NCBI RefSeq assembly: GCF_001949145.1
Contig: NW_019091367.1
Location: 861,151 to 925,150, forward strand
Reading direction: 5' to 3'
Source: Acanthaster planci
Taxonomy: Eukaryota > Echinodermata > Asteroidea > Valvatida > Acanthasteridae
Length of the DNA stretch: 64,000 nt
Part shown: one piece after another, positions 49,601 through 59,270 of the stretch
Numbering within the stretch: the stretch's first letter is position 1
How the letters are laid out: each line of letters starts with the position of its first letter
The notes under the pieces: model-generated
The model's database searches: none
The model's input: the letters and a program-made list of their open reading frames with translations, nothing else
Told to the model about the DNA's origin: nothing
Program-made: the position numbers and the translations under genes

Positions 49601-52133
49601 TAAATATCAATTGGTAATTGCTGGAGCAAAATTACAGGCCAGTTCATAGACCGAACGAGCATTGTTACAAGTTATGAAGCATGGCAAATACTGTACACCT
49701 ACTTATGAAGAAATGGTTACCAGTCAGAGGATGAGCAATGTGTATTTCTTTCACCGTGTTCACTGGTTCTTTGCTGATTTTAGCACAGAGCATAAGTTTT
49801 TTTGACAGCTGGGACAAAAAGACTGTATACAAGGGAACCATTTCGTGTTCCCCCCCAGTCGCTGTCTTATTCAATGCAGTAAGTTAAAGGAGGTTGGTGC
49901 CAGACCATGCAAACGGTTTGGATTCTATGCTTCACTCTCATTTTATTTCATTCTCAAATTGTGGCTAAAAAAATTGGCAAATAATCAATCCAACCTGTTT
50001 TTTTTATAAATTACTTATCAGGAAGCATGACACTTTGTAATGAACTTGAATTGAATCTGTAATAAACTGGAATTTCACTGCTCTTATTTCTCGTCTCAGG
50101 TTCCATGATTATGTGAACCTTGCTCTCAATTCAATATGGCTGTCTTGGGTCATTTGGACTCGCATCTTTCGCGCTCATTTGACTCTGAATTATTGGTACT
50201 CACCTGCAGATTTTCTTCGTCAAACATGAAGATGGCATCCAAGTAGTTAGCACTCAATCGCTTCTTGGGCTTAGCCTCCTCCGGGATCAACGAATCCCTG
50301 TCCACAGATTGGGAAAAAAATGTAAGACAAAAAGTAAAAATGGAGCTGAAGCTACTCCAACAGTTACTATTTAAGTAACCTGTACCTAGTGTCAGCCAGG
50401 TTATGGCTAATTGGAAGAGATGCCACAACTGCTACACCCATTTTCAGGCAATGGCACCCAATTGATTAATACTTTTTCTTACAAAACTGAAATTGCTCCT
50501 TTTACTCACAATTGGTAACAATTACAAATGTAGCAAACTACCTGCTCCTGAGTACATGTACATGTATGTGACACTGCAGTTAATGACTTCTCATTTTGGT
50601 AGCCAAATGAATCAACAAGCTTTCTGAGAGTGGCAAAAGATTGATGGCTTTCCCCATAAACCTGTACAGTTGTGCCTTGAATTTTTCCTCTTTTGGTCCA
50701 TTTGACAAGTAGAGTTTAGAGCAAATGAATGGAGACCGCTCAAGGGGCAAGTTTGGGCACGGACTATAGTTTGAGTAGTAGTCAATTGCCTTTTTGACGA
50801 TGCACATGCATAATTCAGTTACACTCCAACAACCCTAGTCACTTTGGTCAAATCTCATCCTTACTCACATTTCAGTGTTGGCTGCGATTCTTGCAACATA
50901 CATGGTCATTGAAATCTTTGTACAGTCATTTTCATGTGAATGGTTCCCTCTGTAATAACAGATGAAATCGGCTATCGATAACCAGTGGTGTGACCATACC
51001 CCTGGGCCTATTCCCAAATGGTCGACTAGATAGTCCAAACTATCCATTGTTCAAGCGGAGTTATTCGAACCTTACTTAACTACAGTCGTCATTTGAACTT
51101 GCCCAACTACTGTTAAGCTCAAATTATGCTGTGGACTATGGATTCCTAGACACAAATTGTACAACGCAAGCAGCGACAACGAATGGTCCAGCCACTTACC
51201 ATTTGAGCGCGTCCAATCCGTGGACCGACTCCAACCTCATTCTCATCAGCTCCTTCATCTTGTCGATGATGTACGCCATGGGGTCCTCTGGGCACAGCAC
51301 AGCCAGCCCAGTCAAGATGGCCTGGGGTGGAACGAAAGGTGAAGGTTCCTCTTTAAAACTGTTCTGGCATGGCGATCTGAACAGCTGTCAGCATTTTGTT
51401 GGAATGTGTGACCTCAGTATAGGAGCCATGCCTTCATAACCAGGTGTTGTTCCAATCCAGGTGGGTGGAATCGTTGGAAACATAATTTCTACTCATCTCT
51501 TACATGATTTGTGCAATTTATCTGCCTGAAATTAACTGTTAACTCCGAGACATCACTATCATTTTAGAATCCTCTGAAATTAACTGTGCAGGATCCCGAT
51601 CTTACGCCATACAACTACAAAACCCTTGAAGATTTCTTGATGGATAATTCTGAAGCATCTATACCACTTTGGCATACACAATGGTTCGTGCTCAATGCAA
51701 AATGAACACTGCCCAATACACATGAGGGTGTGAACTACAAATGACCTCAACAACGACAAATTCCATCTCAGACTGCATTGACACTTCACCGATGGAAGCT
51801 TTCACAAGCTAGTGACTTGACATACATGCCATATTTGGGAAAGATTTGAGCACGGGAGAAAATGTGGATGGGGTACTCTTCCCCTCCCCTTTGTGTGAGA
51901 GTTAGGGAAACATGGGCTTTACTAGGGTTTGCCAGAATGTTGTTCATGATTTTTAGACATTTTTGGAGAATATTCATGGCTGCGGGCTGATCGACTTGGC
52001 CCGATTCTGTTTAATTTCTAGGGAATGTTGTTTGCAGAATTCCGTCTCATTGCCTTACCTCGTACACGTCTGGTACTTTGTGACGACGGAGGTACTTCCG
52101 AACCTCAGGATTTACTCCCTTCAATGATGCCAT
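32826..52133 (-). CDS. FBXL13: F-box and leucine-rich repeat protein 13 / dynein regulatory complex subunit 6
   Basis: Axonemal protein (DRC6) of the nexin-dynein regulatory complex in motile cilia. Exons on the minus strand with matching phases: 52133-52059, 51321-51200, 50297-50204, 47148-47081, 46344-46190, 45467-45358, 45214-45113, 44709-44614, 44476-44451, 44014-43905, then 42533-42395 (5' part inside the N gap), 41710-41581, 40327-40108, 39992-39830, 38742-38623, 38042-37916, 36672-36454, 35495-35332, 34608-34386 and 33122-32826. 2760 nt are visible, about 920 aa plus what the gap hides. Human FBXL13 is about 735 aa, so this form has longer ends. Architecture: RIIa-like N-terminus, Trp-containing helical repeats, F-box (about 232-277), a long LRR array (for example LAYCRRFSDKGLQYLANG, LIYLDLSGCPQ), and a Lys/Glu-rich then acidic tail. 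The start ATG is directly preceded by an in-frame TAA in the 5'UTR part of the exon (52134-52209), which fixes it. Confidence 0.95.
33267..34119. mobile_element. TA-flanked DNA transposon/MITE in FBXL13 last intron
   Basis: The left end TACAGTAAACTCCGGCTAAG and the right end, read in reverse, TACAGTGAACTCCGACTAAG form inverted terminal repeats of about 24 bases starting at a TA. That fits a TA target-site duplication as in Tc1/mariner/pogo elements. The interior (about 850 bp) repeats 'CCGACTTA(C/G)' many times and includes a smaller nested inverted repeat around 33655-33750. No transposase frame is present, so it is non-autonomous. Confidence 0.7.
35332..44014 (-). CDS. FBXL13: FBXL13/DRC6 exons 10-18: leucine-rich repeats
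   Basis: Nine or more exons encode consecutive cysteine-containing LRRs of the F-box/AMN1 type, each with an 'L-x-x-L-x-L-x-x-C-x-x-(I/V)-(T/S)-D' unit: LLHLNLRGCSRLTKPS, LQDLNLSECDGVNDDVMK, YLNISHTNITDATLRLL, SLCVNDCPTLKDDSILAI, HVYVVDCPRVTDASLKSL, EMNLTNCVRVSDVSILKI, RLDLSHCTQLTDGAIKNL and SLDISGCVNVSDKSIRYL. The exon ending at 42395 runs into the N gap, so part of one or two LRRs is unseen. The incoming phase (1) from exon 10 and the frame at 42533 are compatible with a single interrupted exon, but an extra exon inside the gap is possible. Confidence 0.93.
37121..37352. mobile_element. inverted-repeat MITE in FBXL13 intron
   Basis: Left 'GCTGCTTAAGCACAAAACTT ... CTTAAGAGTGAAAAAAACC ... 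CAGGTTACC' pairs with right 'GCAGGTAACC ... GGGTTTTTTGCGCTTAAGCA ... TTTTGTGCTTAAACAG'. Arms are about 75 bases. The 'TTTCATAGAGCTGCTTAAGC' end is a word I associate with abundant invertebrate deuterostome MITEs. No coding capacity. Confidence 0.65.
41962..42089. repeat. 32-bp minisatellite, four copies
   Basis: GAATGACATACGCCACACCA followed by CACGAAGCCACT, four times head to tail, 128 bases exactly, with two or three substitutions. In an FBXL13 intron next to the second gap. Confidence 0.93.
42534..43439. other. assembly gap (906 N) truncating an FBXL13 exon
   Basis: A run of N bases that removes the 5' end and acceptor of the exon ending at 42395. The open frame is still running at the gap edge (QDLNLSEC). 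Confidence 0.99.
44451..44709 (-). CDS. FBXL13: FBXL13/DRC6 exons 8-9: F-box core
   Basis: Exon 44709-44614 encodes IFSYLDLADVSRCAQVCRQW and KMITGTSSLWSR; the 26-base micro-exon 44476-44451 adds VNLSSIKN. Together with ISLLPRKLAIK of the preceding exon this is a complete F-box (L-P ... F-x-Y-L ... C-x-x-V-C-x-x-W ... LW), the Skp1-binding motif in SCF ligases. In DRC6 proteins ligase activity is not established. Confidence 0.93.
45113..47148 (-). CDS. FBXL13: FBXL13/DRC6 exons 4-7: Trp-spaced helical repeats
   Basis: Exons 47148-47081, 46344-46190, 45467-45358 and 45214-45113. Tryptophans at about residues 122, 159 and 193 sit in GAWLLYHERKKRRR, LQHWVKWFRFRRER and RLVFEAWHNVMLEARR, spaced 37 and 34 residues apart in strongly basic predicted helices. 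This resembles Sfi1/centrin-binding repeats. The segment ends in an acidic linker (ERGEMDGEDETLF) leading into the F-box (ISLLPRKLAIK). Confidence 0.8.
47149..50203. other. 3-kb FBXL13 intron, nothing recognised
   Basis: AT-rich intron between exons 4 and 3. Open frames here have no coding signature. Confidence 0.65.
50204..52133 (-). CDS. FBXL13: FBXL13/DRC6 exons 1-3: RIIa-like N-terminus
   Basis: Exons 52133-52059, 51321-51200 and 50297-50204. Residues 8-50 read as NPEVRKYLRRHKVPDVYEA then LTGLAVLCPEDPMAYIIDKM, a two-helix arrangement like the RIIa/DPY30 dimerisation-docking fold. The 'P-x-V-x-x-Y-L ... P-x-x-Y-E-A-L/I-L-T-G-L ... PEDP' pattern is typical of axonemal proteins that dock to radial-spoke or DRC partners. 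Exon 3 adds a linker with PEEAKPKKRLSANYLDAIF. Assignment to the fold is by pattern only. Confidence 0.8.
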
Positions 52134-52381
52134 TTAGTATCCTCAGCTTGGCGGAACACAGGTTAATTTGTGAGAAACTCCCACTTGGACAACTTCCTTT
52201 AAAAGAAAGCTGAAAAACAAGAAAGGTGGATACTTAAGATCCATGCAATGCACGCATCGAGCAAGTTTCTTCACATTGTGGAAGAAGCAGGTGTCAATGA
52301 CCAATCCAGAGAACAATGCTACCAATTTATTTCTTTGAATTTCCTAAAATGGGAGTAGTACTATTTAGATGTGAAGCTTCT

Positions 52382-52527
52382 AACTACCCATTCCTCCAAC
52401 GACATAGCCTCTGCAAGTTCTCCATAGTGCCCACAGCAGTACGGCTCTAGAATGCCCTCCCTACAGAATATGTCATCACTGCTCAATCGGTTGACTTCAG
52501 GGCACACATCTCTACCAATCACATGTA
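52382..52527 (+). pseudogene. LINE reverse-transcriptase C-terminal remnant
   Basis: The frame reads YPFLQRHSLCKFSIVPTAVR, a stop where a Trp codon is expected, then NALPTEYVITAQSVDFRAHI and a stop at 52525. 'P-x-x-x-R-x-W-N-x-L-P-x-x-V/Y' followed by an S/D-F-(K/R) helix is the usual C-terminal end of non-LTR retrotransposon ORF2 proteins. The Trp-to-stop change and the absence of upstream RT motifs make it dead and 5'-truncated. Confidence 0.7.
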
Positions 52528-53519
52528 GCTCTTTCCCCACGGATACTATAGATACACCTTTAAGCCGACCTCAGCATTAACATCCAGAGGTGGACTTTGA
52601 AAAGTTGTAGTTGGGTACATGTGAAATATACAATGTATATGGTATCAGAGGGAAAGAGTTCCATCACTTGACGCCGAGGTGCACAAATCCTATAAGGCTG
52701 TCTGTAATACTGTCTTTTCTAAGCGAACACCTCAATAGTTTCAGTTACACTTAGATTTGACTTTTTAGGATATTTTATTACTTCAAGAAGGCTAATTAGT
52801 GGCGTCCGTACATGTATATGGGCACAGAGAAGAATTCCGTATACACATTACTTATTTTTTAGTAAGTAACCCCTTCGCGTCAGGAGATGGTAAGAGCCAT
52901 TGTAAAAATTGAGATCCTCAGGCCGCTTTTCAGCTATTATTCTCGGCCTACGCTCGAGCGAGCACAGTGAAATAAGGCAGACCCTGGCTCTTATATATAT
53001 GGTGATTGGCCTTTGTGTGTAACCCAGAAATGAAAAGACCGAATTTGCATCATAATCACTAGCTTGTGTAATTCAAAGCATGCAGAGCACACAGGGCCAC
53101 AAACCAAGAATTTGTGGTTTGGCAGGTGGCCTTCATGGCCAAGTGAGGCTGGAATTCTTGGAGTTGGCTTTCGGAAAAAAAATCCTGTCGTAAAGGGGTT
53201 AACAAGTTTTCATCAAAGAAGTTTGGCAAAATTACACGAGAAAAGTAGGCATTGTTAAAGTGCATGGTTAGGGTCCCTACTCTGTACCCACACGTAGCCT
53301 GGTCCCCAGGCTACAAAGTCAGTCAATTTCTGACACAATGTCCAAAATACAGACAAGAATCTTTCGGGTTGATTTTCAAACAGGAAAAAGCATCCATGTG
53401 CATGTAAATGTAGGCCTATAACCAATCTCCATCTTGTTACTAGAAATAAATTACAGGCATCACGCTAATTTTTGGTTTATCAGCCCTCAGAAAGCCACAA
53501 TGTGTCCTGGCGGGAGCAG

Positions 53520-53599
53520 GTCAACTTGTGCGCCGGCCAACTTGTACGATGGCAAACTCCTACATTGACCAACTCGTACGTAGACCAACTCATGCACTG
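53520..53599. repeat. 16-bp periodic repeat, five diverged units
   Basis: Units such as GTCAACTTGTGCGCCG, GCCAACTTGTACGATG, GCAAACTCCTACATTG, ACCAACTCGTACGTAG and ACCAACTCATGCACTG are each 16 bases long. Diverged minisatellite with a '(C)CAACT(T/C)GTAC' core. Confidence 0.7.
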
Positions 53600-54275
53600 C
53601 AACGTGGCACGCTGTTGGCTTTAGTCTGAAATCTGAAGTTGAATGATCAGACATTAAAACTACAAATTAAAAAAGAAATGATCCGTTTCAAAGAATGGCA
53701 TCAAGATTTAACACTAAAATTCACAAACATGACAAATGCAATGTACATGTACATGTCGTCAAGAATAAAAATGCAAGGCAAGGCCACTTATGGTGGCTTG
53801 TCATTGACAAGTTTGATCATAATAGGCCTACATAGCATTGATACATACCTTGTTCATAACATACAATAGTACACACAAGTTTCTATCAGAATGGGTGGGT
53901 GTCAAGTTAAGGAAAAAATCCACTATTATAGAGGACAAGCAGTGGTGTAACTAACAGTTCGGCCTTGGACTAAATGTCTGGTCATCCAGGGGCATGGGCA
54001 TCCAGGGGCAAGGGCATCTGCTAGGAGGAACGTACATGTCCCCCATTACACCACTGAGGGCAAGGGCAAAACAACAGCATGCTGTAGTGTTCCTGCGGTT
54101 CGAGTGCGAGAACAAGAAACCTGTGTCAAGAACAGGCTGCCCGAACTCGACCAGTGAAAGTGCAAAATTGGGGACATGGCAACTAGGCCTATACTACTAC
54201 CTGTACTAGGGCCTACTAGTACTAGATCCACGGAGGTATAAAACATGGTAGGCTTACACCGTCATTGAGAAGTCA

Positions 54276-54580
54276 GGATGGTGTAGTGGTTCTTTCCTCG
54301 CCTTCCACCTGAACGGCTCAGGTTCGAATCCCAGCCCGGTCTAAATGTGGATTGGGTTTTCAGTCCCTAGGCCTACCTTGTGCCTGATTCTGTGGGTTTT
54401 ACCCAGAGTATTCCTCTACTCGGGGGTTTTCCTCCCACCTCTAAAAAAAACTGTAACTGCTTCTCATTGTCTCCCTTTCTACAGGTTTCTTCAGGCTTGC
54501 GAGCTACAGTGCCTAGGGCGCTTTTGAGGAATCCTTAGTGTCATTACCAAAAATATATAAGAATAATAAATAATAATAAT
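54276..54580 (+). mobile_element. tRNA-derived SINE, full-length-like copy
   Basis: A-box region GGATGGTGTAGTGGTTC, B-box GGTTCGAATCC, then a body 'GTGGATTGGGTTTTCAGTCC ... GGGTTTTCCTCCCACCTCTA ... CAGGCTTGCGAGCTACAG' and an A/T-rich tail (AATAATAAATAATAATAATG). A second copy of the body is at 11608-11825. Confidence 0.75.
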
Positions 54581-55076
54581 GACCAGGATGACCGTCACGT
54601 CACGCACATTAGGCCTACATCATGTACATGGATAGGCCCTACTCCCCTGCCATGCCTGCCGCCTTGGATTTTTCAGTCGACTTCAGACCAGTCTTACGTA
54701 CATACGGTGTCCATTAATGTCCATGTTTGAACAGTTTCCTAAATCACACACGCCTAGGCCTAATTTTTGGTTGAAAATCAAAACCTAGCTTACGATTCCT
54801 ATAGTGGAAAACTTGCAGGGTTAGGCATCGCTCAGAACTCTCGGCTGCCATTACTGTTTTTAGCAAGTACGCGGCGTGTGTAGCAACGGCGCAGGATGAC
54901 CTAGTCTCGGTTCGAGGGGAAATTGTTACTTCAAACAACACTCTCGGGGGAAAATCCGACTTGATAAAGACTACGACGTGGCCCGTCATAAACAACGCGC
55001 GAGTTTTTAACCACTGATCTCTCCTACTCAGTGGTTTTTTACTAGGCCTATTATTGGACTTGAATCAAGTCGGACT

Positions 55077-55259
55077 TACGTTGGTCTTCGCAGTCAGTCT
55101 TCCCTTCAGCCAGCTAGTTAGGTAGCCTTTGATCAAGGAGCCCGCAGCAAAACGTATAGTCAAGACCACACGACACACTGCATGCAAGCCGTGTAGTCTT
55201 TCTTCGTGCGTTGGTTTGGTGCATAAACTAGTCTCCTCCAGCTCCTCGCTCTTGAGCAA
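55077..55259 (-). other. possible non-coding first exon of FBXL13 or chance ORF
   Basis: A short minus-strand frame (LKSEELEETSLCTKPTHEER at its start, GYLTSWLKGRLTAKTN at its end) stops at a good donor (AAC|GTAAGT, exon end 55077). It lies 2.9 kb upstream of the FBXL13 start exon and could be its 5'UTR exon. Against this, part of it pairs with 55281-55309 as an inverted repeat, and no homology is recognised. Confidence 0.25.
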
Positions 55260-55319
55260 CTATCCTTTTCGCCGAGGCCGCCTTGATCAAAGGCTAACCA
55301 GCTAGCTGTACACAGATGG

Positions 55320-55771
55320 CTAGATTGTTAGCTGCGTTGTACGGCCGTGGGCCGTCGCGCTCACCATGCAGCTCACATAAGGCGCCTTCATTTGGGATAT
55401 TGGGCAACTCGACCGTTTGGCGTCCGTTAGGACAACTCGACTTTGACAGAGCGACAACTCGACCCAAGTTTTAAAATTTGAAATTAATTTGGTAGGGTAC
55501 GTCTCTAACACACAAGGTGGACGACTGATCATTTTCACTTTTTGTACCTGCAATCTGACTGAATAATTTTCACGATCCGGAACGGGAAAAAGACTGTATT
55601 ATGTGCAAAAATCTCACTTGGGTCGAGTTGTCGCTCTGTCAAAGTCGAGTTGTCCTAACGGACGCCTTGGCAAACGGTCGAGTTGCCCAATATCCCAAAT
55701 GAAGGCGCCTTATGTGAGCTGCATGGTGAGCGCGACGGCCCACGGCCGTACAGCGCAGCTAACAAGCCTAG
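55320..55771. mobile_element. large fold-back element (about 150-bp arms)
   Basis: Arms 55320-55470 and 55616-55771 are near-perfect reverse complements: 'ACGGCCGTGGGCCGTCGCGC', 'TCATTTGGGATATTGGGCAA' and 'GACAACTCGACTTTGACAGA' are mirrored on the right. The loop (55471-55615) is AT-rich. Open frames on both arms encode the same peptide (SSCPISQMKAPYVSCMVSAT), as expected of a palindrome rather than a gene. Within the arms a 'CAACTCGAC' word repeats. A non-autonomous DNA element. Confidence 0.85.
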
Positions 55772-56342
55772 AAAACCCAGATACATGAGACACAATCATT
55801 AATTTTGGACCAGAAATCACCATTCAGAGAATTTAATGAAATATTTGTAAGTTAAGTTTCGAAATCTTTCAAATAGTTTTCAGCAAGTTACAATTACTAA
55901 TTATGCCACTCAGTTTAGTTAATCGTGAACACTGATAGTTATTCTGCATGTTTGTTTTATATTTACATATAGGTCATTTGGGAGACATTTGTGGTAAATA
56001 TTTCAGCATTAGGGAGACACTGGCTCTTAGGGAGACTTTTCAGTGTCTCCCTTTTTTCAAACTACCAGAAGGAGGCCGAATTTTACCGTCAATATTTTGA
56101 GAGATGATAGTTTAGGGCCTAAAATGAAAACATACAAAGTTTGGTTCAGATCAGATCAGGGAATATTGAATTATGGGACAGTAAAGTTGGAAAAATTTTG
56201 TGCACGTTCCTATGGGAATGTCTCCCTAATGACCCATTAGCGGTAATTATTATTACTTTTAGATCCAATAAAGATACAGTGATCCGATAGCAGGATTTCA
56301 TTCATTGGTTGCACTTCCCAACGGTCCACACCATTCAATTGT

Positions 56343-57372
56343 TTGGCTAACCTGGGATTGCAGCGAATTGCAGCATATGCCATGATGCATGACGATACTA
56401 CAGTAAAGGAGCTCAAGAAGAAGTGCAGAGGCAGGCTGAAGGCAGCCCTGACATGCCAAGGAAAGGCTCTGGACCTACTGATTGACGGAGAAAGGTCAGT
56501 GTCTGAGACAACTGATCACCTAAAATCTTTGCAAATCACGTTCGATAAACTGGTGCAAAGTCATGAGAATTACACAGAGCAGATTGATGATGACAAAGAA
56601 TTCGAGAATGAAGAGGCATGGTTGGCAGATTGTCAACAATCGTTCATCAACATGAGATGTAGAGCAGCAGACTACGTCAAATCCACAGAGCCATCTTCGA
56701 CCGCCAATAGCCAAGAACCAATATCTGAGGTATTAGAGGATGGCATGCCTAAGCGCCTATACTGTTCCAGATGACAACCCAATCAGCGGAGAGACAGAAC
56801 CAGATGTTCCAGCCACCTCTGATGTTACGACCACTGACTGCAAGACCCCAGTCACCGATGGGAGTCAGTCTACACCATGCGGCTTTAAGATGGAGAAGCC
56901 AAAGATGCCCAAATTTGCTGGAGAAGTTCGGGAATTCTTTATATTCCGAGCTGATTTTAAGCATATGATAGATGCCCCTTATAGCAAGAGGGACGCCATT
57001 ATCCTCTTACGCACATGTCTCCAGGGAAAACTGCTCCAGCTCATTAAGGGCATTGGTTCAGATTATGATGCGACCTGGGAGTACCAGGATTCCACCTATG
57101 GAGACCCCCAACTGATTGCTGATACAGTCACTCAAGACATCATGAAGTTTAAACCCTTGGGAGATGGGGAAGATTCACGATCCTACAAGCTAGTCCATCT
57201 GGCTCGTAGAAGTTACAACACGCTGAAGGAAGTGGGTCGACCCAACGACATGAATAATAATCATCTGCTGGCTATCACTGAACAGAAAATGAATTCGGAT
57301 GACAGGAAGGTCTGGGCTAGATATCTAGAAGCAGAAAAACAACAGGCAATACTGAATACCTACTCTGCTTGA
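56343..57372 (+). pseudogene. BEL/Pao-type retroelement, gag-like part
   Basis: Two overlapping open frames in different phases (56343-56774 and 56740-57372). The first has a charged helical region (LKKKCRGRLKAALTCQGKAL). The second has the DUF1759-like gag core: KMPKFAGEVREFFIFRADFK, LLRTCLQGKLLQLIKGIG and DPQLIADTVTQDIMKFKP. A frame change between the two parts means no intact gag product. Host-genome LTR-type retroelement; flanking LTRs were not recognised. Confidence 0.8.
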
Positions 57373-57505
57373 TGGCATCTGAGATGAAATCCAGAATGAG
57401 AGCGACCGCCCCCGTCCGATATGTAACCCAAGGTAACCGTTCCAGTGTTAATCATATGCACTGAGAGGAAAAACCTGAGTCAGTGAGAAGTGCTGGGTTT
57501 GAAAC

Positions 57506-58572
57506 ATGTCCGCTCATTGGCCAGACCAGTGTGAGAAGATGAAAGGGATATCGATAAGCCCAGAAGATCGACTAAGGATGGCCAGAGAAAATTATGCCTG
57601 CTTCAGCTGTCTTAAGACCGCTGGCAAAGATCATAATGTCAGTTCCTGCAAGAGACGGCGACAATGTTCAGAAATTATGAATGGACTGCAGTGCAAGCTG
57701 TTCCACAACTGGCTACTCCACATCACTCCCCATCAACTTCCCAGTGCAGTTGGCGTAGCAGTAAGCTCTGTGTATACTGTAACCCTGCTGCCAATACTGC
57801 AAGTGAATGCTTTGGGAGTTCAGACTAGTCGCCCAGTAAATGTCCTCCTGGACTCAGGAGCCCAGATCACATTGATCAGGAAGTCCCTTGCTGAAGACCT
57901 TCAGCTTAAAGGAAGAGATGTGGTATCAACCACCACTAAAGTTGAAGGAAAAAGAGGAGGTAGGAACAAAAAGCCTAACAAGTTCGTATCCGCTAGACAG
58001 ACAAAGGCCAAACTTACACAGTTAATGCCATCGAAATCCCCTACATAAGTGACGAGTTCCCCGAGGTTGACATGGAGAAAATAGCCAAGCAGTTCAAAAT
58101 ACTTTCAAGTCACCTTCGTCGAGGAAGTGGTCCAGTTGATTTATTGATTGGCATTGATCATGTACCGATGCATGCTGGCGAGACGCGAGAAGACCAGAAT
58201 CTGATGGCCCGCCGGTCCCCACTCGGATGGGTAATCTTTGGAAGGAGCCCAGGGGAACCAACCACGACAAGCCAAGTTCTACATGTCAAGTTTGCTACTC
58301 CAGTCAACATGACGGAATTCTGGCCGACTGAGGTGATGGGTGTAGCTCTTAAAACCTGTAATTGCAAACCAGAGAAGTTGAGCCCAGCTGAACAAAGAGA
58401 TGCCAGAATGATAGAAGAATCCTGTACCCGACTTGGACACCAGTGGATCATCCCATACCCGTGGAAAAGGGATCCGAAAGAGCTATCTGACAAAAAAAGC
58501 TCAGGCCGAGAAGAGATTGTACGCCACAGAGCACAGATTGCTGAAAAATCCAGTCCATGCAAATGCTTATGA
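57506..58572 (+). pseudogene. BEL/Pao-type retroelement, zinc-knuckle/aspartic protease part
   Basis: Frame 57506-58048 begins with a zinc-knuckle-like segment (ACFSCLKTAGKDHNVSSC) and an aspartic-protease core with the D-S-G triad (VNVLLDSGAQITLIRKSLA). After a further frame change, 58072-58572 holds GPVDLLIGIDHVPMHAGE and SPLGWVIFGRSPG, the segment that precedes reverse transcriptase in Pao polyproteins. The reverse transcriptase, RNase H and integrase that should follow are absent. The copy is truncated and frame-broken, hence inactive. Confidence 0.85.
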
Positions 58573-59270
58573 TATATGAGCATCATTATGTTTTACAGTG
58601 TCAGGTTTCCGTTGAATAAAACCCAGTTTTTACAGCTTTCCTGTTCGAGCACACATCAGTTACAGTTACAGTAATGACAGAAGAGTCTTGCCAAAGAAGT
58701 ATGTGATTATTTTGTCAGCACTGTCAGTGAAAGTGAAGTTATTTTCATGTTGTTAAAACCAATGTGCTTCCACGGACGGTCCAAAGCATTATAGCACAAG
58801 GTGTGCAGAAACCTTCTGAATGTGCGACTCACGTGTCAAGGTTGCTCCTTCTTCCAAACATCATTTTACCATCGATCTCCGGCAATTCTCTGCTGTGCAC
58901 AGCTCAACCATTATTCTTTTTAAATTTATCCATTCCGGGGGCAGAATTCAGTTTTTCTTCGAAAGCTTACGATTGAAGTACAACAACCTCAACCAGCAGT
59001 TTTGAAATTTGCGTCTGAAAGTGCACGCAACAAAATTCGCAATGCTTGTTACTTACCCTCCTGAAAATATGCACTCGCGGGACGCGTTTTGGACGTGATG
59101 TCCTATTCAGGTTCGTAAGTGTGACGTCACTTCAGTTGAAACCACGCCCACTGCACACGTGCACTGCACATAGGGTTACATGTTCATGCATTTATCGCCG
59201 TTTACATGGAACCATGGAACCAGAAGTCAACGCGTAATTTCAGCGCTTGTCCAATGAGAACCTGTAAATC
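58573..59270. other. non-coding segment between retroelement and transposase remnant
   Basis: No continuation of the Pao polyprotein (no reverse-transcriptase motifs) and no LTR end recognised. 59080-59240 is CpG-rich. Confidence 0.5.

Noticed and set aside
55320-55788. Two open frames on opposite strands sharing the peptide SSCPISQMKAPYVSCMVSAT
   Set aside because: They are the two arms of the fold-back element, so the identity follows from the inverted repeat.
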